Shown here piece by piece: positions 1-8,091 of a stretch of 64,000 nucleotides of DNA; positions within the stretch are counted from its first letter, which is position 1, and each line of letters starts with the position of its first letter. The position numbers were made by a program, and so were the translations under genes. The notes under the pieces were generated by a model that saw only the letters and a program-made list of their open reading frames with translations, did no database searches and was not told where the DNA came from. This stretch comes from Dermatophilus congolensis (GTDB lineage Bacteria > Actinomycetota > Actinomycetes > Actinomycetales > Dermatophilaceae): positions 1,178,001-1,242,000 of the forward strand of contig NZ_LT906453.1 in assembly GCF_900187045.1 (NCBI RefSeq). The letters are read 5' to 3'.

Positions 1-2005
1 AGCACAGCGCCACCTCGGCCACCGACGTCCCTGTGCCTCGGACTGCCTCAATAGCAGGGCGCATCTGATCCACGTCATTAAGAGCATCGAAAATACGGAA
101 AATATCGATACCTGTAGCCGCAGCCTGCTCCACGAACACATCAGTAACCCGCGTCGGATACGGCGTGTACCCAACCGTGTTGCGACCACGAAGCAACATC
201 TGCAGGTTCATATTCGGCATGGCCTCACGCAACTTGGCCAACCGCTCCCACGGATCCTCAACAAGGAACCGCAACGCTACGTCGTAGGTCGCTCCACCCC
301 AGCACTCCACCGACAACAACTGCGGTGTTGTACGCGCAACATGGTTCGCCACATGCAACAAATCGCGCGTACGAACACGCGTAGCAAGCAAACTCTGATG
401 CGCATCACGCATTGTCGTATCGGTTACAGGCACATCCGGGCGCGCACGCAACGCCGCTGCAAACTTCTCCGGCCCCAACTCGCGCAGCTCATCACGACTC
501 CCGCGAGGCAACGGGTCATTCACCGCCAGCGCAGGCAACTTACTTCGCGGCGAAAAAGTCGACGTGTTCGGCCCAAACGGCTGATTAACCGTCATCTCAG
601 CCAAGTAGGTCAACAACCGTGTCCCACGGTCAGCTGACACCCGAGAAGACAACAATTCAGGGTGCGCATCGATATACGACGTCGAAATCTCGCCCCGCTG
701 GAAAGCTGGCTCATCGAGAAGCGCCTGAAGAAACGGGATATTCGTCGCTACACCACGTACCCGAAACTCCATTAGCGCGCGCCGCGCCCGATGCACAGCA
801 GCTGAGAAATCACGACCGCGACACGTCAACTTCACAAGCATCGAGTCGAAATGAGGACTAATCTCAGCCCCCACAAAAGCGGTGCCACCATCCAGGCGCA
901 CCCCAGAACCACCTGCAGAGCGATACGTAGTGATGCGACCAACATCCGGGCGGAACCCATTACGCGGATCCTCCGTCGTAATACGGCACTGAACCGCAGC
1001 GCCGTGAGCCCGGATCTCTTCCTGACGCAGCCCCAAGTCCTCGAGCGTCTCACCCGCTGCGATTCGCAACTGACTCGACACCAAATCCACATCAGTGATT
1101 TCTTCGGTGATCGTGTGCTCCACCTGAATCCGCGGATTCATCTCGATGAACACATAGCGGCCATCCGCTCCCACCAAAAACTCCACCGTGCCAGCGTTCA
1201 CATAACCAATCTGCTTAGCGAACGCCACCGCATCCTGGCACATAGCCTCACGAACCTTCGGATCCAGGTTCGGAGCCGGCGCGATCTCAACAACCTTCTG
1301 GTGGCGTCGCTGCACCGAGCAGTCCCGCTCAAACAGATGCACCACGTTCCCTGATGCATCCGCCAGAATCTGCACCTCGATGTGCTTGGGATCAATCACC
1401 GCTTCCTCGAGGAACACAGTCGCGTCACCGAATGCCGACTCTGCTTCCCGCATGGCCGCCACAATGGCCTCGCGCAGTGACCCAGCAGAATCGACACGAC
1501 GCATGCCACGGCCACCACCACCGGCAACCGCCTTCACAAAGATCGGAAAACCAATCTCTTCGGCCTGCTTCAACAGCACATCAACGTCTGTGGTCGGCTC
1601 AGTGCTACGCAAAGTAGGCAGCCCTGCCCGCTTCGCGTTCTCAATGGCAGTGGCTTTGTTGCCCGTCATGTCCAACACCTGCGCGGATGGGCCCACAAAA
1701 GTCAGACCTGCCTGCGCACACTGGCGCGCCAGCTCCGGGTTTTCTGACAAGAACCCATACCCGGGATACACCGCCTCAGCGCCGGACTCGATAGCCACGC
1801 GCACAATCTCACTGGCATCCAGGTACGCCCGAACGGGGTGCCCTTCCTCGCCGATCATGTAGGCCTCATCAGCCTTCATGCGATGCTCGGACCCACGGTC
1901 CTCGTATGGAAAAACAGCCACCGTCTTGATTCCCAACTCGGTAGCTGCACGAAATGCGCGAACCGCGATCTCACCGCGATTGGCCACAAGAACCTTGCTG
2001 AACAT
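1..2005 (-). CDS. pyc: Pyruvate carboxylase, N-terminal part (cut by window edge)
   Basis: Carboxylates pyruvate to oxaloacetate using ATP, bicarbonate and biotin (anaplerosis, cytosol). The minus-strand frame from ATG 2005 is open for 668 codons to the window edge. It begins MFSKVLVANRGEIAVRAFRA, the biotin carboxylase N-terminus, and carries the ATP-grasp glycine loop GGGGRGMRRV and EMNPRIQVEHT. The carboxyltransferase start (TDTTMRDAHQSL, near residue 520) and FRIFDALNDVDQM (near residue 640) follow. A carboxyltransferase in the same chain as the biotin carboxylase separates it from acetyl/propionyl-CoA carboxylase alpha subunits. Full-length enzymes are about 1,130 residues, so the rest of the carboxyltransferase and the biotin carrier domain lie outside. 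It is not obviously in an operon with the PTS gene upstream. Confidence 0.95.
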   Translation of the reverse strand, partial: MFSKVLVANRGEIAVRAFRAATELGIKTVAVFPYEDRGSEHRMKADEAYMIGEEGHPVRAYLDASEIVRVAIESGAEAVYPGYGFLSENPELARQCAQAGLTFVGPSAQVLDMTGNKATAIENAKRAGLPTLRSTEPTTDVDVLLKQAEEIGFPIFVKAVAGGGGRGMRRVDSAGSLREAIVAAMREAESAFGDATVFLEEAVIDPKHIEVQILADASGNVVHLFERDCSVQRRHQKVVEIAPAPNLDPKVREAMCQDAVAFAKQIGYVNAGTVEFLVGADGRYVFIEMNPRIQVEHTITEEITDVDLVSSQLRIAAGETLEDLGLRQEEIRAHGAAVQCRITTEDPRNGFRPDVGRITTYRSAGGSGVRLDGGTAFVGAEISPHFDSMLVKLTCRGRDFSAAVHRARRALMEFRVRGVATNIPFLQALLDEPAFQRGEISTSYIDAHPELLSSRVSADRGTRLLTYLAEMTVNQPFGPNTSTFSPRSKLPALAVNDPLPRGSRDELRELGPEKFAAALRARPDVPVTDTTMRDAHQSLLATRVRTRDLLHVANHVARTTPQLLSVECWGGATYDVALRFLVEDPWERLAKLREAMPNMNLQMLLRGRNTVGYTPYPTRVTDVFVEQAAATGIDIFRIFDALNDVDQMRPAIEAVRGTGTSVAEVALC

Positions 2006-2155
2006 AGCTCTCCGATCTGTGCGTATTGAGGCCAGCGTAAGCAAGGCCACACCAACCTTTTGCCAGTTGGGCCACTACTGCCCACCCTCGTCCGACGAAC
2101 AAGACAACCCCGCCCCACCACAGCCAAGGCCACAAAGACCAAGCAGACGGATACA

Positions 2156-2217
2156 ACAACGGCCATCTCGAAAGAATCTCTGCATGCGCTTTGAGGCTCT
2201 TCCAAGATGGCCGTTGT
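2156..2217 (-). terminator. Inverted repeat after the PTS gene
   Basis: A perfect 13-bp inverted repeat (arms 2156-2168 and 2205-2217) encloses a 36-nt loop between the stop of the PTS gene and the start of pyc, both on the minus strand. It lacks a clear U tract. It may end the PTS transcript or structure the pyc leader. Confidence 0.45.
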
Positions 2218-2252
2218 GCTGCCAGCTTAGGTACGTCACACCAGCATCACTG

Positions 2253-4247
2253 CTACTTCTGTTTCACGACCATTACCAAGTCACCAGCAGCTTTGGGGCC
2301 AGGTGAGGCCGGAACCACTTCACCCAGCTCGTTGGTGTTCATGATCGTCATCATGATCGTGTTGTCGTAGCCAGCGGCCTCTACAGAGGGGAAATCAACA
2401 TCCACAAGAATGTCTCCGGCCTCTACGTACCCGCTTGGAGCAACAACACGGTAGAAGTGCTCTCCGCGCAGCTCGACGGTGTTGATGCCCACGTGCACGA
2501 GCACCTCCACGCCTTCTGCGGTGCGGATTCCATACGCGTGGTCGCTGTCAGCCCCAGTCACGAGTTCGCCACTGACCGGCGCGCACACGCGACCCTCTTC
2601 TGGAGCGATCGCCACACCCTTACCGAGAAGACCAGCTGCCACAACTGGATCAGTCACCTCAGAAAGCGGAATCGCGCGACCCCGAACAGGGCAGCGGATC
2701 TCCACGGCTCCTTCGTCAGCTGCGGCCATCGCTAGCGGAATCGCAGAAGATGCAGTCATCGGGATAGCCGAAGTTGAGGTGTCTTCGCTCGAAGTCACCA
2801 CCTTGCTCACAATCGGGTTAGAGCCGGTAACAGGCCCTGCGCCGGGTAGACGGATAGGCGTTGTTTCAAATGACTGATCCGAAGACTTCTCATCGCGTCG
2901 TTCCCGCGGAGCGAAGACCAAAGTAAGGACAAACGCAATAACCGCAGCTACCGCCGTACCGGCGAGTTCAAGTGTGAAATCGCCAACTTCAGTGAATTCT
3001 GTCAGCCCCAGCAGCGAAGGAACAGCAAATGAACTCGACCCGCTACCGCCACTAGCGGCAATAGCGCCACCGATCGCTCCACCAAGCAGACCAAAGTAGA
3101 ACGGCCTGCGCAGCGGCAAGTTCACACCGTAAACGGCAGGCTCAGTCACACCTGCGAACAGACCAGAAAGCGCAGCCGGGACGGCCACACCACGCCGCTT
3201 GTTGCTTCGGCTACGGAATACGACGGCCAACGTCGCAGCAGACTGGGCAACCACAGATGCCACCAGCGGGCCAGTAACCAGTGTGTGTCCACTACCAGAA
3301 GCGAGCTCATTAGTGATGTGCAGGATGAAGCCCCAGTGCAGCCCGAAGATGACGAACAGCTCCCACAAGCCACCCAAAATGAGCCCAGCTAGCCACGGCA
3401 TATCGCCAAAGAATCCGGTGATGAGGTCAGTCAGCAGGTTCGAAGCATGCACCGTTGCCGGGCCCATGGTGATAAGAACCAACGGCACCATGACTGTGAT
3501 GACAATCATGGGGCGAACCACGTCACGCACTGCATCCGGCAGGACCTTATTTAGCCCTCGCTCCATGTAGGACTGCAGCCACATGGCCAAGAAAATCGGG
3601 ACGAAAGAGTTCGCGTATGTCAACATCACGACAGGCAGCCCAAAGAAGGACACGGATGTTCCTGCCTCTGCCAGCGAAGCAATGCTCGGGTGAAGCAAAG
3701 CAACCGCAATAGCAACAGAGGTAACCATGTCTGTCTTGAGCCACTTCGATGCCGCAAGCGCCAAAAAGACAGGCAGGAAGTAAAACATCCCATCGGCACC
3801 TGCCGAAAGAATTGCGTAGGTAGGGCTTTCAGTCTTGATAATTTCGAACATGCTCAGCGCAGACAAAACTGCCTTGACCATGCCAAGACCAGTCAACGCC
3901 CACACAATCGGCTGCATCACAGCACTGAACAACGCAATAAACCGGGCTAGAGGACCGCCACGGCGCTCGTCAACAGCGACGGCGGCCGCGTCATCTCCCA
4001 CCAGTGCCGCGAACTGCGCAAACAGCTCAGGCACTTCATTGCCGATGACGATCTGGTACTGACCATTCGGATGCCGGACAGCAATAACGCCATCTAGCTC
4101 TTTAATTGCCGCCGTGTCAGCTTTCGACTCGTCGGACAAATTCAAACGCAGCCGCGTGGCGCAGTGCGTATAACTTACGAGGTTTTCCCCGCCGCCGACC
4201 AGGCGCAAGATATCGCTGGCCAGCGTCTGAAAATCGACGGACCCCAT
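2253..4247 (-). CDS. PTS transporter, fused EIIBCA, glucose/beta-glucoside family
   Basis: Membrane permease that imports and phosphorylates a sugar with phosphate from HPr. It has 664 residues in the order IIB, IIC, IIA. IIB (about 1-85) carries the phospho-cysteine in SYTHCATRLRL. IIC (about 100-450) has multiple hydrophobic segments. IIA (about 510-664) has both conserved histidines, in DSDHAYG and VLVHVGINT. Start ATG 4247 is preceded by AGGAAAGAGG at good spacing; an upstream in-frame ATG at 4304 lacks such a site. The family is certain. The sugar is not: the sequence resembles beta-glucoside/trehalose types, but no hydrolase or BglG-like antiterminator lies alongside. A hairpin with a U tract sits in its 5' region (4285-4321). 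Confidence 0.9.
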   Translation of the reverse strand: MGSVDFQTLASDILRLVGGGENLVSYTHCATRLRLNLSDESKADTAAIKELDGVIAVRHPNGQYQIVIGNEVPELFAQFAALVGDDAAAVAVDERRGGPLARFIALFSAVMQPIVWALTGLGMVKAVLSALSMFEIIKTESPTYAILSAGADGMFYFLPVFLALAASKWLKTDMVTSVAIAVALLHPSIASLAEAGTSVSFFGLPVVMLTYANSFVPIFLAMWLQSYMERGLNKVLPDAVRDVVRPMIVITVMVPLVLITMGPATVHASNLLTDLITGFFGDMPWLAGLILGGLWELFVIFGLHWGFILHITNELASGSGHTLVTGPLVASVVAQSAATLAVVFRSRSNKRRGVAVPAALSGLFAGVTEPAVYGVNLPLRRPFYFGLLGGAIGGAIAASGGSGSSSFAVPSLLGLTEFTEVGDFTLELAGTAVAAVIAFVLTLVFAPRERRDEKSSDQSFETTPIRLPGAGPVTGSNPIVSKVVTSSEDTSTSAIPMTASSAIPLAMAAADEGAVEIRCPVRGRAIPLSEVTDPVVAAGLLGKGVAIAPEEGRVCAPVSGELVTGADSDHAYGIRTAEGVEVLVHVGINTVELRGEHFYRVVAPSGYVEAGDILVDVDFPSVEAAGYDNTIMMTIMNTNELGEVVPASPGPKAAGDLVMVVKQK

Positions 4248-4284
4248 CGTCCTCTTTCCTTTCCCTTCGCCCTTAAAGCGGGCA

Positions 4285-4321
4285 TAAAAAAGACCTGAGG
4301 GCACACATGGTGCATCTCAGG
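4285..4321 (-). terminator. Hairpin with U tract between ndgR and the PTS gene
   Basis: Read on the minus strand, CCTGAG (4316-4321) pairs with CTCAGG (4294-4299). There is further imperfect pairing around a CAT loop, then a run of Ts (4285-4291). It lies 142 nt after the ndgR stop and 38 nt before the PTS start. It can be the ndgR terminator or a leader attenuator of the PTS gene. Confidence 0.7.
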
Positions 4322-4462
4322 CCATGCCTTCCTGAAACTTGACTGGGGGCCACAGCTCCCCTCCAGCTATGAACCGATCCCAACCTAAGCCCGCCGGGGC
4401 GGCACCCACAAGCTCGGCGCATTCAACAACCGTGATCAGTGGGGGCCGTCACCCTGCAGGAA

Positions 4463-5224
4463 TCAGTTTTCGCTTCGCTGCGCATTCTCAGCTGCGTGCA
4501 TCTGGGCGTTGTGAGCCCGTTGAAGAACCTCGGTAAGTTTGTTGGCACCAGCCACCACTGTAGCGGCGTGGAGACGCCCTGGCTGGCGAGATAGCCGCTC
4601 GATCGGCCCGGAAATAGACACTGCCGCAATAACTCGGCCAGAAGGGTTACGCACTGGCGCAGAAATAGAGGCAACTCCCGCCTCCCTTTCCCCAACGCTC
4701 TGAGCCCAACCACGGCGGCGCACACCCGAGAGAGTGGTTGCCGTAAAAGCTGCTCCCTGTAAACCTCGGTGCAGTCGATCGGGCTCTTCCCAGGCCAGGA
4801 GAACTTGCGCGGCAGAGCCAGCCTGCATGCTTAGCGTTGCCCCAACCGGAATCGAATCCCTTAGCCCCATAGGCCGATCTGCTGCTGCTACGCAGATTCG
4901 CATGTCACCTTGTCGTCGGAATAGCTGGGCGCTTTCGTGAGTGTGGTCACGTAATGCGGCCAGTACTGCTCCCGCAGCAGCTAGCAGTCGATCTTCTCCC
5001 GCAGCAGAAGCCAACTCCGCCAAACGCGGCCCCAGAATGAAACGTCCTTGCATGTCCCGCGCCACCAGACGGTGATGCTCTAGCGCAACCGCAATTCGGT
5101 GCGCCGTTGGGCGCGCCAATTTCGTTGTTGCCACTAGTTGCGCCAGAGTCGCAGGTCCACCTTCTAGAGCGCTCAACACGATGGCTGCTTTATCGAGAAC
5201 TCCCACACCGCTCGAAGATTCCAT
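4463..5224 (-). CDS. ndgR: IclR-family transcriptional regulator NdgR (LtbR/AreB type)
   Basis: DNA-binding regulator of leucine and other amino-acid biosynthesis in actinobacteria. It has 253 residues. An N-terminal winged helix-turn-helix (about 8-65, with LARPTAHRIAVALEHHR) is followed by an IclR effector domain with the NdgR-typical blocks GDMRICVAAADRPMGLRDSI and GVRRRGWAQSVGEREAGVAS. ATG 5224 gives MESSSGVGVLDKAA, the usual NdgR N-terminus; the longer in-frame start at 5314 adds 30 unmatched residues. In many relatives the gene is divergent from leuCD, but no leuC or leuD is present here. A palindrome lies directly upstream of the start. Confidence 0.9.
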   Translation of the reverse strand: MESSSGVGVLDKAAIVLSALEGGPATLAQLVATTKLARPTAHRIAVALEHHRLVARDMQGRFILGPRLAELASAAGEDRLLAAAGAVLAALRDHTHESAQLFRRQGDMRICVAAADRPMGLRDSIPVGATLSMQAGSAAQVLLAWEEPDRLHRGLQGAAFTATTLSGVRRRGWAQSVGEREAGVASISAPVRNPSGRVIAAVSISGPIERLSRQPGRLHAATVVAGANKLTEVLQRAHNAQMHAAENAQRSEN

Positions 5225-5627
5225 GTATGCATCTTGCCGTCTCACCGCATGAGACGCAAGGCCTCCATAATTTGAGCCTTCATGGAACTTAGGGTCATCG
5301 TCGCCGAATCCCAACCCCCGCAGACCGGTTCAGATCCGCAAATACCCTGAAAATTCACCGCTCGCGATCGGGATATTCCCAAGCAAACCTGCATGGCCTA
5401 CCACCTACTTCACAGCGCGAATGACTGTTACATGCACCACACAACACACCCCACAAGAACGAGCAAAGCATCCAATCCTTGTGTCTACGTAAGACTCAAG
5501 CAGACTGCTTTCCCGCCCCGGACCTGGCCTATCCCGCTGTCAGGAAACCCTTGTTGTCCTCGGCGACACGCCCTGTGTAAAGGTAGAGAAGTAAAGACCA
5601 CCAGCAGGTCAACAACGGAGGACGACC
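5225..5627. other. Intergenic region between divergent ndgR and DUF6457 gene
   Basis: About 400 bp without a convincing gene. It contains the ndgR palindrome (5233-5260) and must hold the promoters for both directions. I could not assign -35/-10 boxes with confidence. No remnant of leuC was recognised in any frame. Confidence 0.5.
5233..5260 (-). promoter_or_regulatory. Palindrome in the ndgR leader, candidate operator or hairpin
   Basis: GTCTCA and TGAGAC flank a 5-nt spacer. The arms extend outward (CTTGC/GCAAG) with one bulged C, giving an 11-bp imperfect dyad 9-36 nt upstream of the ndgR start. The only Shine-Dalgarno-like GGAGG (5261-5265) lies beyond the palindrome, too far from ATG unless the hairpin folds and brings it close. 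Autoregulation by NdgR through this site is inference. Confidence 0.4.
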
Positions 5628-5954
5628 GTGGCCGATCACGATGGTCGCAACTGCTCGGGAGATAAAGCCGGTAAACCCCCCGCATCCGAAGCAGAAAAAA
5701 TGCGCATCATGCACCTATGGCTCGAAGCCGTATGCCATGAGCTCAACGTCGATCCAGACCTTCTGAACGACATCGCTCAACCTGCTCTGGGTCTTATCAG
5801 TGACGTGGCACACGGTCCCTCTCGTCCCGGCGCGCCCATGACCGCGCTCGCACTCGGTCTCGCGACCCAGCCAGGTGAAGGACGTGAGGAGATCGCTAGC
5901 CGTATAACCCGACTCGTGCAGCTCGCGCGCACCTGGGAGGCGCCCACTCCGTAA
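5628..5954 (+). CDS. DUF6457 domain protein
   Basis: Small soluble protein of 108 residues. After a charged 20-residue lead-in comes LWLEAVCHELNVDPDLLNDI, then DVAHGPSRPGAPMTALALGL and EIASRITRLVQLARTW, the pattern of the DUF6457 family, often found near or fused to molybdopterin-guanine dinucleotide transferases. Its function is unknown. GTG 5628 has GGAGGA just upstream. It sits alone between ndgR and hup, where relatives carry leuCD; no molybdenum-cofactor gene is visible nearby. Confidence 0.75.
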   Translation: MADHDGRNCSGDKAGKPPASEAEKMRIMHLWLEAVCHELNVDPDLLNDIAQPALGLISDVAHGPSRPGAPMTALALGLATQPGEGREEIASRITRLVQLARTWEAPTP

Positions 5955-6293
5955 CACGATGGGCAAACCAAAAGCGTTGCGCAGCATAAAAAGCAACGTT
6001 CGTGTTGAGGCGTAGCGGCCGAAAAAGCCTGCGACGTGCTTGTTTCCGTTCCCCCTTGTATACAGCCGTTCCTTGAATCCTCTGTCTGTCAGGCCAACTC
6101 GTGCCGATAGGGAGCCGGGTCCGGCAGATATGCGGGACCGGTGAAACACACCGAATGACACAGCCTGCGTCAGCAGATGTAGGAGCTAGGACGTGACATG
6201 CATGCCATGGCGGGACTACCGCTGCGGCATTTGTGTGGCTACGCCCTCGGTTCGAGGGATCGAACCGGTCTTCTCTGGAGGGAGAGAACAAGA
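5955..6293. other. Upstream region of the HU gene
   Basis: About 340 bp without a gene. It should contain the hup promoter, which I could not place with confidence. The last 50 bp hold two mutually exclusive short hairpins (6244-6266) and the GGAGGGAGAG ribosome-binding site. Confidence 0.4.
6244..6266 (+). promoter_or_regulatory. Two mutually exclusive hairpins in the hup leader
   Basis: CCCTCG (6244-6249) can pair with CGAGGG (6253-6258). Alternatively GGTTCG (6249-6254) can pair with CGAACC (6261-6266). The stems share bases, so only one can form. They lie 11 nt before the hup Shine-Dalgarno. A regulatory role is speculative. Confidence 0.35.
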
Positions 6294-6695
6294 GTGAACA
6301 AGGCTGATCTGGTTGATGCCCTTGAGCATCGAATCGGAGGGAAGAAGGCGGCAGCAGATGCCATCGAGGCTGTCTTCGACGTAATTATCCGAGAGGTTGC
6401 GGCGGGCGGCAAGGTGGGAATCACCGGCTTCGGCACGTTCGAGCGAGTGGACCGCGCTGCTCGTACTGGCCGCAACCCGCGTACGGGTGAATCCGTGCGT
6501 ATCGAATCCACTGCTGTGCCGAAGTTCCGGCCCGGCACCGCTTTCAAGATGTATGTCGCCGAACCGGAGACCTTGCCGAAGTCAGGCCCGGCTGCAGCCC
6601 GTGCCGCTGCTGGCACGGCCGCCGAGGTGCGTTCTCGCGCCGAGGCCACCATCCGCGCGAACAAGGCAAAGCGGAAGGCCGGCAAAAACGCCTGA
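6294..6695 (+). CDS. hup: HU-family nucleoid protein with basic C-terminal tail
   Basis: Bends and compacts DNA. It has 133 residues. The HU fold spans about 1-92 (VNKADLVDALEHRIGGKKAA at the start; GKVGITGFGTFERVDRAART and GRNPRTGESVRI in the DNA-binding beta arms). A tail rich in Ala, Arg and Lys follows (about 93-133, ending RANKAKRKAGKNA), like the long-tailed HU of actinobacteria (HupS/Hlp type). GTG 6294 follows GGAGGGAGAG; the in-frame ATG at 6198 has no such support. It is monocistronic, with two strong hairpins downstream. Confidence 0.95.
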   Translation: MNKADLVDALEHRIGGKKAAADAIEAVFDVIIREVAAGGKVGITGFGTFERVDRAARTGRNPRTGESVRIESTAVPKFRPGTAFKMYVAEPETLPKSGPAAARAAAGTAAEVRSRAEATIRANKAKRKAGKNA

Positions 6696-6722
6696 GTAAG
6701 GCCTTGAAGCGTCCCCTCCCTT

Positions 6723-6744
6723 CCAGAGCCTGCAGGTGCTCTGG
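6723..6744 (+). terminator. Hairpin after hup (proximal)
   Basis: CCAGAGC (6723-6729) and GCTCTGG (6738-6744) form a perfect 7-bp stem with an 8-nt loop, 28 nt after the hup stop. There is no U tract. Confidence 0.45.
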
Positions 6745-6766
6745 TGGACGTGTATGGATCAGGCTT

Positions 6767-6816
6767 ATGGGGGTGCCCTTGTTCTTCCCGTATGGGCAGA
6801 ACAAGGGCACCCCCAT
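6767..6816. terminator. Very strong hairpin between hup and gpsA
   Basis: A 19-bp perfect inverted repeat (6767-6785 / 6798-6816) whose 12-nt loop itself pairs CCC with GGG around GTAT, leaving one mismatch. There is no T run after it. It is a likely U-less terminator or transcription barrier shielding gpsA from hup transcription. Confidence 0.65.
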
Positions 6817-7002
6817 GTTTGGGCGGCTGTCTGTGGAGGCCGTGGTTGAGGTCTTTCGGAGCCGAAGAGCAGCTGCGGCCAACTATGGTGTACCGGGCGG
6901 TGGCTGTGTTTTCCTCCAGCGGTGGGGTTCTCCGGTGTTCTGAGGCCAGCCGCTGTTTCTCATGCGTCAGGTACAGCGGAATCAGGGTAGAAGGAGCACG
7001 TC

Positions 7003-8022
7003 GTGGACACGGTAGCCGTTCTCGGGTCGGGTAGCTGGGGCACCGCGTTTGCCACAATCGTTGCGGATACGGGAGCTCAGGTGCGTCTATGGGGGCGCAG
7101 GGCTGAGCAGGTTGAGCGAATCAACACCGCACACGAAAACTCGGACTATCTGCCTGGCATCAAGCTTGCTCCTTCCATCGTGGCGACCACTGATCCAGCT
7201 GAGGCGCTGGATGGGGCAGAGATTGTGGTCGTGGCGTTGCCGTCGCAGAAAATGCGGACAACGATGACCCAATGGAGCAATCTGGTTCCCTCTGATGCTG
7301 TGTTGGTGTCGCTGATGAAAGGCATCGAACGAGGCACAGGCCTGCGAATGAGTCAGGTGATTTCACAGGTAGGCGGTTTTGAAGCTGAGCGGATTGCTGT
7401 CGTTTCAGGGCCAAACTTGGCTGGAGAGATAGCGGCGCGTCAGCCATCGGCGAGCGTGGTTGCTTCTGTCAGCGCAGCGACTGCAGAAATGGTGGCAGAT
7501 GCATGTGCAACCCCGTTTTTTCGACCCTACACCGATGAGGACATTGTGGGGGTGGAACTAGGCGGTGCCACGAAGAACGTCATCGCGGTAGCTGTTGGTG
7601 TAGCAGAGGGCATGGGGCTAGGAGACAACACAAAAGCCACCATCGTGACGCGTGGCTTGGCCGAGACTGTGCGATTGGGGATGGCGCTGGGGGCTGAGGC
7701 GGCCACGTTCTCAGGACTAGCTGGGGTGGGGGACCTTATTGCTACCTGTATGTCGCCGTTGTCCCGTAACCACCGTGTTGGTGTGGGGCTGGGGCAGGGG
7801 ATGAGTCTTGATGAAGTGGTGGAGAAAACAGGACAGACTGCTGAGGGTGTGGCATCGAGCCTGTCGATTTTGCATCTGGGTGCCCAACTTGGGGTGGAGA
7901 TGCCGATTACGGAGGCCGTGGTGGCGGTTGTTCATGATGGTCAGCGTCCGCAGTTGATGGGTGATGTTCTTATGTCGCGGGTGCGTAAAACCGAGAAGCC
8001 AGAACAGCTACGTCGCTCGTGA
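7003..8022 (+). CDS. gpsA: Glycerol-3-phosphate dehydrogenase [NAD(P)+]
   Basis: Reduces dihydroxyacetone phosphate to sn-glycerol 3-phosphate for phospholipid synthesis (cytosol). It has 339 residues, normal length. The Rossmann motif VAVLGSGSWGTAFA lies at 4-17, VVSGPNLAGEIA is the substrate-site block, and VELGGATKNVIAVAVGVAEG carries the catalytic-lysine region. SGLAGVGDLIATC and LSRNHRVG follow. Start GTG 7003 follows AAGGAG. The ddl gene is 69 nt downstream, probably co-transcribed. Confidence 0.96.
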   Translation: MDTVAVLGSGSWGTAFATIVADTGAQVRLWGRRAEQVERINTAHENSDYLPGIKLAPSIVATTDPAEALDGAEIVVVALPSQKMRTTMTQWSNLVPSDAVLVSLMKGIERGTGLRMSQVISQVGGFEAERIAVVSGPNLAGEIAARQPSASVVASVSAATAEMVADACATPFFRPYTDEDIVGVELGGATKNVIAVAVGVAEGMGLGDNTKATIVTRGLAETVRLGMALGAEAATFSGLAGVGDLIATCMSPLSRNHRVGVGLGQGMSLDEVVEKTGQTAEGVASSLSILHLGAQLGVEMPITEAVVAVVHDGQRPQLMGDVLMSRVRKTEKPEQLRRS

Positions 8023-8091
8023 ATCAGATGTGCTGGGGTGTTTGTCTCGTGGGTCGGGCAGGGGGACGTCCTCGTAGGTAAAGTGCGGCTG

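Larger units (their letters stand above)
6696..7002. other. Intergenic region hup-gpsA
   Basis: Holds the two hairpins above and about 185 bp upstream of gpsA with no gene. In other actinobacteria murA and a 1-acyl-glycerol-3-phosphate acyltransferase gene often occupy this place; neither is seen here. Confidence 0.5.

Noticed and set aside
6249-6266. GGTTCGA resembling a tRNA T-loop
   Set aside because: No acceptor, D or anticodon arm can be folded around it; it is part of a short palindrome before hup.
6239-7057. Minus-strand open frame of 272 codons across hup
   Set aside because: Mirror of hup and the following hairpin region. The HU product on the plus strand is unambiguous.
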